DNA of 41,996 nt from a virus. The translations under genes were made by a program, and so were the position numbers. Position 1 is the first letter of the stretch. The number at the start of each line of letters is the position of its first letter. Shown piece after piece: positions 24,325 to 30,821 of this stretch. The notes beneath the pieces are model-generated. The model was not told where the DNA came from and did not search any database. It saw only the letters and a list, made by a program, of their open reading frames with translations. The stretch lies in the IMG/VR virus record IMGVR_UViG_3300031787_000273, positions 1 through 41,996 of that record. One strand, given 5' to 3'.

Positions 24325-24391
24325 AATTTAGTCTTTTTTCCATGCTGCATCCGATCAGCAGCAGGGCGAGTAGTAGTGTTATGGTTCGCAT
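24305..24391 (-). CDS. Tiny putative lipoprotein (28 residues)
   Basis: ATG at 24391, frame closed at 24305, 20 bases inside the next gene. The product is a hydrophobic signal with a consensus lipobox: MRT, then ITLLLALLLIGC with Cys at 14, followed by a 14-residue polar tail. The same DNA (36 bases, two differences) occurs 497 bases upstream, in the same reading frame, within the 80-residue gene. Either a real small lipoprotein or the leftover of a duplicated gene end. Confidence 0.45.
   Translation of the reverse strand: MRTITLLLALLLIGCSMEKRLNYETLGN
24344..24379. repeat. 36-base direct repeat, copy A
   Basis: 34 of 36 bases match copy B at 24841-24876, same orientation, and both encode TLLLALLLI-x-CS on the minus strand. 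The copies flank the 117-residue gene at 24444-24797. Confidence 0.85.
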
Positions 24392-24443
24392 GGTTGTTGT
24401 ATTGCAGTACTTAGGTAATGTTAGCGACAAGTTAGGCGTAATT

Positions 24444-24797
24444 CTAATCGAAGTCCACCCAACCTGCATCACTTGGTAAATTTTGTTTCAACTGCCTATA
24501 TGCCAATAATTGACAAAACCTAAAATGAAACTTTAATCCAGTTCCTCTTGAAGGGTGATAATATTGTTTTAATAACTTACCACGTTCACGAGTTTCTTTG
24601 TTGTATTCCCAAATAAAAGTTTCATAAGTAGGGTATCTCATACCCTGTATAGAAGTAGCCCACATCGCAGTTGAAACAAAATATTTATCGAATATATTTT
24701 GAGCAACATTGATAGAAGAACTACGCCTAACAGCACCTACCAAAAAGGCGTGGCTTTCGGCTTCGTTAGAAGCATTTGTGGTTAAATTATCATTCAT
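24444..24797 (-). CDS. Hypothetical protein between the direct repeats
   Basis: 117 residues, no family recognised. It has a Ser/Asn-rich N-terminus, then YPTYETFIWEYNKETRERGK and a basic, aromatic C-terminal part (FHFRFCQLLAYRQLKQNL). AT-rich (about 28% GC in a 60-base sample) although it sits beside a GC-rich island and lies between two copies of a GC-richer 36-base repeat, so it may be a later insertion. No transposase or homing-endonuclease motif. Confidence 0.65.
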   Translation of the reverse strand: MNDNLTTNASNEAESHAFLVGAVRRSSSINVAQNIFDKYFVSTAMWATSIQGMRYPTYETFIWEYNKETRERGKLLKQYYHPSRGTGLKFHFRFCQLLAYRQLKQNLPSDAGWVDFD

Positions 24798-24807
24798 ATT
24801 TCTAAGT

Positions 24808-25050
24808 TTATTTTGTGGTTAAAATCCCGCCCTTCTGGTAGCTGCATCTGATAAGCAGCAGGGCGAGTAGTAGTGTCAGGAAATAGCGTAGATATTTTGG
24901 CTGCGTTTTGATGACTTTTTCTTCAATTACATCGTTGGATTGCTCGCAGGTACATTTCGGCAAACAATCCGCTATCTCCCGCTTTTCGGATTCCAACAGC
25001 AGCAGGCCGTGTTCGTCGGCAAGGTGTTTGAAAAGTTTGTCAAGGTTCAT
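24808..25050 (-). CDS. Small C-terminally membrane-anchored protein
   Basis: 80 residues from the ATG at 25050, which overlaps the next gene by ATGA; the longer frame from 25116 is not used. The N-terminal 50 residues are polar with LADEHGLLLLESEKREIADC and a cysteine pair (CLPKCTC). A hydrophobic segment (LRYFLTLLLALLLI, about 58-71) and a short tail follow. The topology suggests a cytoplasmic domain anchored by its C-terminus. The membrane part is encoded by repeat copy B. Function unknown. Confidence 0.6.
   Translation of the reverse strand: MNLDKLFKHLADEHGLLLLESEKREIADCLPKCTCEQSNDVIEEKVIKTQPKYLRYFLTLLLALLLIRCSYQKGGILTTK
24841..24876. repeat. 36-base direct repeat, copy B
   Basis: Pairs with copy A at 24344-24379 (34/36 identical). 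It encodes the membrane segment of the 80-residue protein. Confidence 0.85.
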
Positions 25051-25664
25051 AGTCCGGCCTCCTCTCTGCTTATGCGCTCGAACTCCACAACCCACACCCA
25101 CGGGTTTGCTTCCCATGATTCGGGGCCGTTGATAGATTGCCAGAGGCTTTGGAAGGAATCCTTGGCATAAACGAACAATTCTATACGATTTTTACCACTA
25201 TAATCGAATAAATAATCTTCATAACCTTCCCCAGCTTCTGAATAATAAATGCCTTCATTTTTCGCGTCGTCTTCGCTTATCTCCTGCAACCGTTCAACGC
25301 GGACGGCCTTGATGCGCAGGAACAGGCGGGCAGCTTCGCGGGGCATATGGATAGAAGGCTTCCATTTCCAGTCCTCGCTGCTGTCGCTGTAGTCGGCTTT
25401 GAACTGATAGCCGATATCGTTACCGTCACTATCAGAGGGCAATGCCCACGTTTCCTGCACCCACAGCACGTCGCCGGACTGGCCGTAGGGGCAACGAACC
25501 GTGTGGTTGAGGGTTTTTTCGGTTACAAAAGCAATTGCATTGTCTGCGTTTAAAAAGTCGTCAGACGGCGGCTGCGGTTTCACCACCCTGCGGGTCTGAG
25601 TTTTTCTGCCTTCGCGAATAGCCTGCACCTCCCACGTCTTTAATGGAATCGGCCGCGTTTTCAT
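25047..25664 (-). CDS. ASCH-like phage protein
   Basis: 205 residues, matching a widespread phage family of ASCH-like (PUA-fold) proteins: MKTRPIPLKTWEVQAIREGR near the start, TQTRRVVKPQP, CPYGQSGDVLWVQETWALP, KWKPSIHMPREAARLFLRI, VERLQEISEDDAKNEGI, and SLWQSINGPESWEANPWVWV. The ASCH fold is thought to bind RNA or modified nucleotides; its role in phages is not settled. The gene is GC-rich (about 60% in 25261-25320) unlike the rest of the genome, and it starts behind an AAGGGGGTG ribosome binding site. It is likely to have been acquired with its neighbours. Confidence 0.8.
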   Translation of the reverse strand: MKTRPIPLKTWEVQAIREGRKTQTRRVVKPQPPSDDFLNADNAIAFVTEKTLNHTVRCPYGQSGDVLWVQETWALPSDSDGNDIGYQFKADYSDSSEDWKWKPSIHMPREAARLFLRIKAVRVERLQEISEDDAKNEGIYYSEAGEGYEDYLFDYSGKNRIELFVYAKDSFQSLWQSINGPESWEANPWVWVVEFERISREEAGL

Positions 25665-25849
25665 CCTTCACCCCCTTTCATCTCTTCGTGAATTGCCGTC
25701 AATTCGTCGATAAGCTGCTTAACTTCGGCCTTGGATAAATCTGATTCGAAGTAAAAATCGCAACACTCCTGTACAAGCAATTGGCGTTTGTCGCGTCTTA
25801 ATTCAAAGCTTACAACACCTTCTTCCTTTAATTTTGCAAGTATGCTCAT
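25661..25849 (-). CDS. Small hypothetical protein of the GC-rich island
   Basis: 62 residues, charged and helical (LSKAEVKQLIDELTAIHEEM), ending in KGGEG. It is joined to both neighbours by ATGA overlaps. The last codons double as a Shine-Dalgarno-like sequence for the next gene. No family recognised. Confidence 0.65.
   Translation of the reverse strand: MSILAKLKEEGVVSFELRRDKRQLLVQECCDFYFESDLSKAEVKQLIDELTAIHEEMKGGEG
25669..25677 (-). promoter_or_regulatory. Shine-Dalgarno site for the ASCH-like gene
   Basis: The minus strand reads AAGGGGGTG, four bases before the ATG at 25664. It is one base from the ideal AAGGAGGTG, and that base can form a G-U pair with 16S rRNA. Such sites are absent from most genes in the window. 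Confidence 0.65.
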
Positions 25850-26523
25850 CCCTCACCCCCTTCCATCTCCTTAAGCCATGTTTCATACACATGAGCCTTG
25901 CCGAGGTCTTCCATCGGTGACATGGTTTTTTTTCCGGCTCGCATCCGGTACTTGATCAGGTTGCCGAGGCAGTAGCCGCGAAACTCTTCAGGTGTCAGGA
26001 CAGCGCGGATCATGTCCACAACCTCCAGACCTTCCGCGACCTTGTAATGTGACGGGCTGGTGATTGCTTCCTCTTCGCGCTCCATGCGGGCGTAATCTTC
26101 CAGGGTGATGGAGGGCGGCACAAACGTGCCATTAGTCAAAGCATCGTTATGCTTCCGTGCCGCTTGTTTCTCCGCGCATGGTTCGCATTGACCTTGACAA
26201 CGACTTACTCCCATGTTTTCATCGCGATGGCAATAGAACGGCGGCGGCGGCGCGGTGTCCACGCGGGCGAAGTCTTTGATAACCGGCTCCGGCTCCGGCA
26301 GCATGCTAGCCTTGCGCAGGTCTTCGATGGATGACGCGGGGATGGGTGGGTGTTGGCCTTGGTGGACGTCTTGCCAAAAAGCCCAATGTTCGGGAGTATT
26401 TAGCCAAGATATTTTTTTCACCCGTCCGTCGGGCTGTCCTTCAATAGTCGCTTGTGAATACCTCAACTCCGCCAAAGCGCGGAGCGGGTAAGTGTGGCTG
26501 TTAGGTAGTTGGCTGATTAGCAT
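25846..26523 (-). CDS. DUF3310-domain protein with N-terminal extension
   Basis: 225 residues. The C-terminal 75 residues match DUF3310 (SPSHYKVAEGLEVVDMIRAV, FRGYCLGNLIKYRMRAGKK, MEDLGKAHVYETWL), a phage family annotated as a possible nucleotide kinase-like or regulatory protein; its function is unproven. The N-terminal 130 residues are separate, with PEHWAFWQDVHQGQHPPIPA and a possible zinc cluster CHRDENMGVSRCQGQCEPC. It may be a fusion of an accessory domain with DUF3310. GC-rich, and it starts after an A-rich rather than SD-like leader. Confidence 0.72.
   Translation of the reverse strand: MLISQLPNSHTYPLRALAELRYSQATIEGQPDGRVKKISWLNTPEHWAFWQDVHQGQHPPIPASSIEDLRKASMLPEPEPVIKDFARVDTAPPPPFYCHRDENMGVSRCQGQCEPCAEKQAARKHNDALTNGTFVPPSITLEDYARMEREEEAITSPSHYKVAEGLEVVDMIRAVLTPEEFRGYCLGNLIKYRMRAGKKTMSPMEDLGKAHVYETWLKEMEGGEG
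25854..25862 (-). promoter_or_regulatory. Shine-Dalgarno site for the 62-residue gene
   Basis: AAGGGGGTG on the minus strand, four bases before the ATG at 25849; same geometry as the sites at 25669 and 27096. It also encodes the end of the DUF3310 protein (EGGEG). Confidence 0.65.
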
Positions 26524-26720
26524 GGTTTATTTGTGTTTGGTTGATTAAGTGGAGAGTATATGTAGGCTATAAATGAGGAAAATAAAGCACATATGCAATA
26601 CGTTACTCTTCCATCTTTGCCCCAATCGTATGGGTTTAGATGCCATGTGACAAAAGAAAATAAAATATATTGAGTTAATAGACCGGCTAGTAGACATAAG
26701 ATAAAAATTATGTATTTCAT
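26517..26720 (-). CDS. Small two-span membrane protein
   Basis: 67 residues with two hydrophobic segments (IIFILCLLAGLLTQYILFSF, about 4-23, and YCICALFSSFIAYIY, about 41-55) separated by a polar loop. It is AT-rich in an otherwise GC-rich block, linked upstream by an ATGA overlap and downstream by a 7-base overlap. Function unknown; small phage membrane proteins of this kind are often involved in envelope changes or superinfection exclusion. Confidence 0.65.
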   Translation of the reverse strand: MKYIIFILCLLAGLLTQYILFSFVTWHLNPYDWGKDGRVTYCICALFSSFIAYIYSPLNQPNTNKPC

Positions 26721-27091
26721 ACTTCTTCTTTTTTCATTTTGGCAATTACTTCCCTGACTGTTTTTTGTGATACTTCAGGCGCATCGCAAGCGGTCATGAC
26801 AGCCGCTGCCATTTCTAACGCTTCCAGCAGTTCATCGCGCTGGGCTTGTGCCTTCCTCATGTCTGCAACGAGTGTGTAATATGTGCGCCCATCCCTGCCA
26901 AAATACTGGCTAATATCTTTCAGCTCTTCGTTGCTGATTCCCGCGCAGGCGTTCACGCAGGCGACTATGCGGGCGGCGTCTTTTTCGAGAGCACATTCAA
27001 ATAGAAACCAATCACTTGCATTTGACTTGCCGCCATACATTTCTGTGCCGTGCATTTTACGCAGTTCCCACGGCTGCGGTGTGTTTTTCAT
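26717..27091 (-). CDS. Phage accessory protein
   Basis: 124 residues from the ATG at 27091 (ATGA junction with a Shine-Dalgarno sequence in front). The pattern of NASDWFLFECALEKDAARIVACVNACAGISNEEL followed by a helical end is seen in many phage accessory proteins that carry an N-A-x-x-IVxCVNACAGI motif; no activity is known for them. GC-rich. The C-terminal part is helical (AQAQRDELLEALEMAAAVM). Confidence 0.65.
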   Translation of the reverse strand: MKNTPQPWELRKMHGTEMYGGKSNASDWFLFECALEKDAARIVACVNACAGISNEELKDISQYFGRDGRTYYTLVADMRKAQAQRDELLEALEMAAAVMTACDAPEVSQKTVREVIAKMKKEEV

Positions 27092-27321
27092 ATCGCACCC
27101 CCTTCCTGCATCTTGCGGATTACGCGCCATTTGATTTCCGTGAACTGCTCAAGTGTGCAGGGCTGCAAATCTTTCCATGTGCCGAGGATGTTCGTGGAAT
27201 AGCAGGTAATTTCCTGTTTTTCCAAGCCGATGTAATCGGCGTAAAGCGTTGCCGTGCCGTCAGGTCGCACGATGTAGGCCATGTTCGGGCCGTGGGTGAA
27301 GTATTGTGTTTGGTTTTCCAT
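27088..27321 (-). CDS. Small hypothetical protein, first of the GC-rich island
   Basis: 77 residues, mixed alpha/beta (MAYIVRPDGTATLYADYIGL, LQPCTLEQFTEIKWRVIRKM), not recognised. Ends in QEGGAI, whose codons form the AAGGGGGTG site of the next gene. It is the first gene after the GC-rich hairpin at 27338-27356; upstream of the start is a -7-like TAACCTTT at 6 bases. Confidence 0.65.
   Translation of the reverse strand: MENQTQYFTHGPNMAYIVRPDGTATLYADYIGLEKQEITCYSTNILGTWKDLQPCTLEQFTEIKWRVIRKMQEGGAI
27096..27104 (-). promoter_or_regulatory. Shine-Dalgarno site for the 124-residue gene
   Basis: AAGGGGGTG, four bases before the ATG at 27091, as at the other two island junctions. Confidence 0.65.
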
Positions 27322-27337
27322 AGTGGTAAAGGTTAAG

Positions 27338-27356
27338 GGGCGGTTGTCAGCCGCCC
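27338..27356 (-). terminator. GC-rich hairpin, possible weak terminator
   Basis: GGGCGG (27338-27343) pairs with CCGCCC (27351-27356), loop of 7. It starts 10 bases after the stop of the 80-residue gene, the usual terminator place here, but no T run follows on the minus strand, so efficiency is doubtful. Confidence 0.4.
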
Positions 27357-27365
27357 GGAATTAAT

Positions 27366-27608
27366 TTAGTTTTCTCCTTTGTTTCGTGCTATTCGGTCTG
27401 CAAGCTCCATTTCTGCAGCTTCTTCGTAAAAATCTTTGCGGTCTTTAGCCCATTGTTCTAATGCCCATTCTTTTGCATTTTTAAGGTCTTCTTCACTATA
27501 TGCATCTGCCCGTAGTACTTCTCCGTCTTTTACTTGTGCAGTAGCAAGCCCTGACTCTCCTTGATATTTGTACTTAATAAGTTGTTTTTCAAATATTCCT
27601 GTTTTCAT
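27366..27608 (-). CDS. Small hypothetical protein
   Basis: 80 residues, charged, helical second half (SEEDLKNAKEWALEQWAKDR, AAEMELADRIARNKGEN). No family recognised. AT-rich, starting 3 bases from the stop of the radical-SAM gene, so it belongs to that transcript. Confidence 0.65.
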   Translation of the reverse strand: MKTGIFEKQLIKYKYQGESGLATAQVKDGEVLRADAYSEEDLKNAKEWALEQWAKDRKDFYEEAAEMELADRIARNKGEN

Positions 27609-27610
27609 AG

Positions 27611-28456
27611 TTAGAAAATGTATCGTATAGACTCTAAAGGGAAATAATCTTGGTAGATTTCTTTGAACTCTTGTATCATCTTTGCCTTTAGCTGATGTTT
27701 GTATCTAAGCACATCTCCCCCATACTGAGAACTCTTAAGTTCTTGAAAATCCTCACTATAACACAGATTATTTACTTCTTCTGTGTTTTGTTTATGTTGG
27801 GAATAAGAGTAAGTCAAAAATATACATTCTGACTTAAAAGAAAAATCTGGAATGTCTGCAATCTTTTGAAAGAGCTTGCGATACTCTTGTTTCCAATCCC
27901 GTTCATAGATAATAGGACTGAAGTTCAAATGGATTTCAAAGTTCTCTTTTAATCTTGGAATTTGGGCAAGTCTTGTTTCAATAGAATCAGTTCCTTTTTC
28001 TAGTATGTCAGAATAAACTTGAGGCATTAAACTGATTCTTACTCTGTGTTTTTCTGGATTTCCTACATTAGGCACTTTAGAAGGATACTTAGTAGCAAAA
28101 GTGCTTTTAAGTTTAGGATGAAGATTAAAATATTCTAGTACTTTTTCCCAAGGATAATGTTTCCAATGTAGTCCTACGTCTGTACTGCAGCCTATATCTA
28201 CTACGTAGTAAGTATTGTCTATTTGATTGGGATTTTTTGGCCACTGTTTTTTAGCAACCCAATCAGAAAGTCTGTCTAAAATCTTTAAAAGATTCTTGTT
28301 GAGATAAACAGTGTCGTTGTTATATCTTCCTACATAACAATACGACCGCATACAGCCGCCACAGCACCCATAGATAAAATTGGGTGATATGGCGTCTGCA
28401 CTACGGTCGTTATCTCTTACTTTTAAAGTTTTAGTTTCTTGCGAAACTATTTGCAT
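27611..28456 (-). CDS. Radical-SAM-like protein related to spore photoproduct lyase
   Basis: 281 residues from the ATG at 28456, which overlaps the upstream stop by one base (TGATG). The N-terminal NFIYGCCGGCMRSYCYVGRY resembles the iron-sulfur segment of the SPL-type radical-SAM family, and later YYVVDIGCSTDVGLHWKHYP, VRISLMPQVYSDILEKGTDS and FEIHLNFSPIIYERDWKQEY match the order of barrel strands seen in those proteins. Cysteines are C31, C32, C35 and C40, so the spacing is CX3CX4C or CX2CX4C and not the usual CX3CX2C. DNA photoproduct repair or another radical reaction on nucleic acid is possible; substrate unknown. Confidence 0.65.
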   Translation of the reverse strand: MQIVSQETKTLKVRDNDRSADAISPNFIYGCCGGCMRSYCYVGRYNNDTVYLNKNLLKILDRLSDWVAKKQWPKNPNQIDNTYYVVDIGCSTDVGLHWKHYPWEKVLEYFNLHPKLKSTFATKYPSKVPNVGNPEKHRVRISLMPQVYSDILEKGTDSIETRLAQIPRLKENFEIHLNFSPIIYERDWKQEYRKLFQKIADIPDFSFKSECIFLTYSYSQHKQNTEEVNNLCYSEDFQELKSSQYGGDVLRYKHQLKAKMIQEFKEIYQDYFPLESIRYIF

Positions 28457-28905
28457 CAAGGATTATTTATGAAATTGTAAGCAGCAGTACTGCCGGACAT
28501 ATTGAACTCATAGATTCGTGTCCCACAATGTCCATCGTTGTGTCTTACCCGCATTACAGAAGCAGATTTAAAATCATCTACCATAATAGATATGTCGTAG
28601 GTAATAAATACTTTTTTGCGGTCTTCAGATAAAGTTCCAACTGCTTCATATTTTTCCCAGTTTTCGTTTACTAAGAAAGAAATCTCTACTGTAGGATCTT
28701 CTTCACAATTAAAGCCGGTAAAAAGAAGCATACCTATTGGCTCTCCTGCTCCCCCAAAAAGTTTTACAAAGTTGTCTGTTGCATCTTCTACATATGCAAT
28801 CTTGAATTTTGGGTCAAATCCATTGTCTACTGTTTTGTATTTCCACTGAGCAAATGCAGTAGTAAATGACAGGAGAACGAAGATAAAAGCGATTGTCTTT
28901 TTCAT
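28456..28905 (-). CDS. Exported protein of unknown function
   Basis: 149 residues with a textbook signal peptide: MKKTIAFIFVLLSFTTAFA followed by Q-W, so cleavage is expected after residue 19 by signal peptidase I. The mature part has two cysteines (about 67 and 128), enough for one disulfide, and beta-rich stretches (TVEISFLVNENWEKYEAVGT, KKVFITYDISIMVDDF). An exported phage protein in an early block may act in the periplasm or on the surface to alter receptors or block superinfection. It is co-transcribed with the radical-SAM gene (one-base overlap). Family not recognised. Confidence 0.8.
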   Translation of the reverse strand: MKKTIAFIFVLLSFTTAFAQWKYKTVDNGFDPKFKIAYVEDATDNFVKLFGGAGEPIGMLLFTGFNCEEDPTVEISFLVNENWEKYEAVGTLSEDRKKVFITYDISIMVDDFKSASVMRVRHNDGHCGTRIYEFNMSGSTAAYNFINNP

Positions 28906-28910
28906 GGTTT

Positions 28911-29207
28911 TTAAATTTGGGGTTGAGTGGGTTGATTATTAAAGTATTTGGTTTTTATTGCAGATTTCATTTTTTCAATGATTTCTTCAGACTCTTTTAC
29001 GGCCTGAGTGTACTTCTTAGTCAGATTAAAGTTCGACTCTAAGATTAGTTTTTTGTAACCTTGATAAGTCATAAATGTCTCTAGAATAAAGTTACCTTGT
29101 TTCTTTCGGGTTACTGGAAAAACAGAAGCATAGAATCCTTCTCCTTTACGATGATATATTTCTATGCGTAAATAATCGTCTCCAGATAAATGCTCGTATT
29201 GTTTCAT
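28911..29207 (-). CDS. Hypothetical protein
   Basis: 98 residues, basic, beta then helix (GEGFYASVFPVTRKKQGNFI, VKESEEIIEKMKSAIKTKY). No family recognised. Its start overlaps the stop of the GHKL-like ATPase gene by ATGA, so it may be a partner of that protein. Confidence 0.62.
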   Translation of the reverse strand: MKQYEHLSGDDYLRIEIYHRKGEGFYASVFPVTRKKQGNFILETFMTYQGYKKLILESNFNLTKKYTQAVKESEEIIEKMKSAIKTKYFNNQPTQPQI

Positions 29208-30478
29208 AGGATGATTTCGTTTTTGACTAGGTTATAAGTGTATAAATTAATGAAATGCTGTTGAAATGCTCGTGTTTCATCAGAGAATCCGGTTCTTAAA
29301 TGTTCGTATTCTTCCACTATTGTTGTAAGAAGTTCAAAAAAAGGTTTTTGTTTATGTTCTACACTAAGCATAATTTCTTTAGTGTCCATATTTACTTTCC
29401 CTAAACATCTTGGGTCTCCAAAAACTCCAACAAGAAACTTTGCTTCTGAAATAAGCATGTAATTACATTTTTCTAAAACAGAAATAGCTTCTTTTATTTT
29501 GTCTTCTAGTTCTTGGTCATAGACCTCATAGAAAGAATTTACATTGTCAGAAAGTCGGAGTGCCGAAACATGAGGCAAGCTATAACAAAGAACATCTGCT
29601 ATGTTATCTGGTAAAACAACTAATTTGCCATTATCTTCTACTAAGCCTTTACTTTCAAGGTTTTTAAAATCTTTCTTAGCAATAATCTTAGCTTCTCCAA
29701 TTGTAGTTTCCCAATTTTTCCCGAATTTGACAGCTTGCCAACGATAGTTTATATCTCCTTCATACATGTTATTCCCTACTAGCTGAATAAAAGTCTCAAT
29801 GTTCTTAGGATTAAGATTCGCAATTACGTGGGCTAAATCATACGCTGTGTATCCTGTGTACTCTCTAAGTTCGTTAATGTCACAGTTTTTTAAGTCGTAA
29901 CTAAATACACTTTCTTGGTCTGCTTCGTGTACTAATACACCTTGTTTGTAAATTTTGAGGTTGCCTGTAGAAGGATAGATTGCAAAGTTTTTCTCGTCTT
30001 GAATGGCTTCGTCTGGATTAAGAAAATACTTAGTCCAGTTTTTGCGAACATCTGCAAAGTCTGAAGTTTCCTGAATAAAGAAACTAGTATATCCATCTTC
30101 TCCTAAAGGCGCATCATAAGTTTCGTCAATACTGCCTTCTTCTTCGTCTTTGGCATTACAGTAAAGTTCTCTAAGAATCATCCACGCTTTCCAATCTAAG
30201 CCCATGTTAGTAGTCAAAGAAGAAGACTCTCCATCTACTGTGATTACGTGAAAAGTTTCTTCTCTTACTTCTATGGGTTTAAGTCCAAAGACAATTTCTT
30301 TTTCTCCAACAAAAAGCCGGAAATGCACATTTTCTTTCATTAGATAAGATATGGCATACTTTAAACCTGTGCCGAACTTACCTATTTTGCCGTCTCTTCC
30401 ACGTTTTGTAGAAGCTCCCATTAACGAAAGAAGGCGAATATCTAATTCGCCTTTGTTCCTAATTTTGATGTATTTCAT
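29204..30478 (-). CDS. GHKL-type ATPase-like phage protein
   Basis: 424 residues from the ATG at 30478, preceded by the recurring AAAAACT context; an earlier ATG at 30514 is inside the upstream gene. Residues 30-46 (KIGKFGTGLKYAISYL) look like the G-box/lid of GHKL ATPases (Hsp90, MutL, histidine kinases), and ELYCNAKDE (104-112) fits the N-box ExxxNxxD that binds magnesium-ATP. The order is reversed from the usual N then G. The C-terminus (VEEYEHLRTGFSDETRAFQQ) is reminiscent of a metal site of zinc peptidases but lacks a clean HExxH. Likely ATP-dependent conformational machine; target unknown. Confidence 0.65.
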   Translation of the reverse strand: MKYIKIRNKGELDIRLLSLMGASTKRGRDGKIGKFGTGLKYAISYLMKENVHFRLFVGEKEIVFGLKPIEVREETFHVITVDGESSSLTTNMGLDWKAWMILRELYCNAKDEEEGSIDETYDAPLGEDGYTSFFIQETSDFADVRKNWTKYFLNPDEAIQDEKNFAIYPSTGNLKIYKQGVLVHEADQESVFSYDLKNCDINELREYTGYTAYDLAHVIANLNPKNIETFIQLVGNNMYEGDINYRWQAVKFGKNWETTIGEAKIIAKKDFKNLESKGLVEDNGKLVVLPDNIADVLCYSLPHVSALRLSDNVNSFYEVYDQELEDKIKEAISVLEKCNYMLISEAKFLVGVFGDPRCLGKVNMDTKEIMLSVEHKQKPFFELLTTIVEEYEHLRTGFSDETRAFQQHFINLYTYNLVKNEIIL

Positions 30479-30821
30479 AGTTTTTATGGTCTTTATTGAA
30501 ATTTTGATAGTCATCGAACATATTTTCTTCGATGTCTTTTATTTTGATACTAAATTCATCCCCATATCTAGTAAATAAGGTTTTGCCAGAGCCTTTCTTT
30601 TCCCTCCAATCTATGCTTACCGAAATAGTCCATTTGTACATACCTGTGTGAAATTCAAGAAAACAATGCTTTTCATTCTTTCGAATAAGAATAATATCTA
30701 AAACAACATCTTTTACAGGCACATATACTTCAAATCCGTTTTGTTTTAGTTCTTTAATAAATTTAGTTAAGGCAATGTGTGCTTCTGCTCTTTTTTTAAA
30801 GACTGCATCTAAGAAAGTCAT
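30459..30821 (-). CDS. Hypothetical protein upstream of the GHKL-like gene
   Basis: 120 residues, basic. The first 40 residues look helical (KKRAEAHIALTKFIKELKQN), the centre beta (FEVYVPVKDVVLDIILIRKN, WTISVSIDWREKKGSGKTLF), which resembles a small nuclease-like or dsRNA-binding fold but no catalytic motif is clear. It overlaps the ATPase start by 20 bases and the upstream gene by ATGA. Confidence 0.62.
   Translation of the reverse strand: MTFLDAVFKKRAEAHIALTKFIKELKQNGFEVYVPVKDVVLDIILIRKNEKHCFLEFHTGMYKWTISVSIDWREKKGSGKTLFTRYGDEFSIKIKDIEENMFDDYQNFNKDHKNYEIHQN

Noticed and set aside
27338-27356. Strong terminator at the GC-rich hairpin
   Set aside because: The stem is good but there is no T run in either direction, so it is listed only as a possible weak terminator.
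29204-29290. HExxH-type zinc peptidase at the end of the GHKL-like protein
   Set aside because: The segment is EEYEHLRTGF, without the required HExxH, so no peptidase is claimed.
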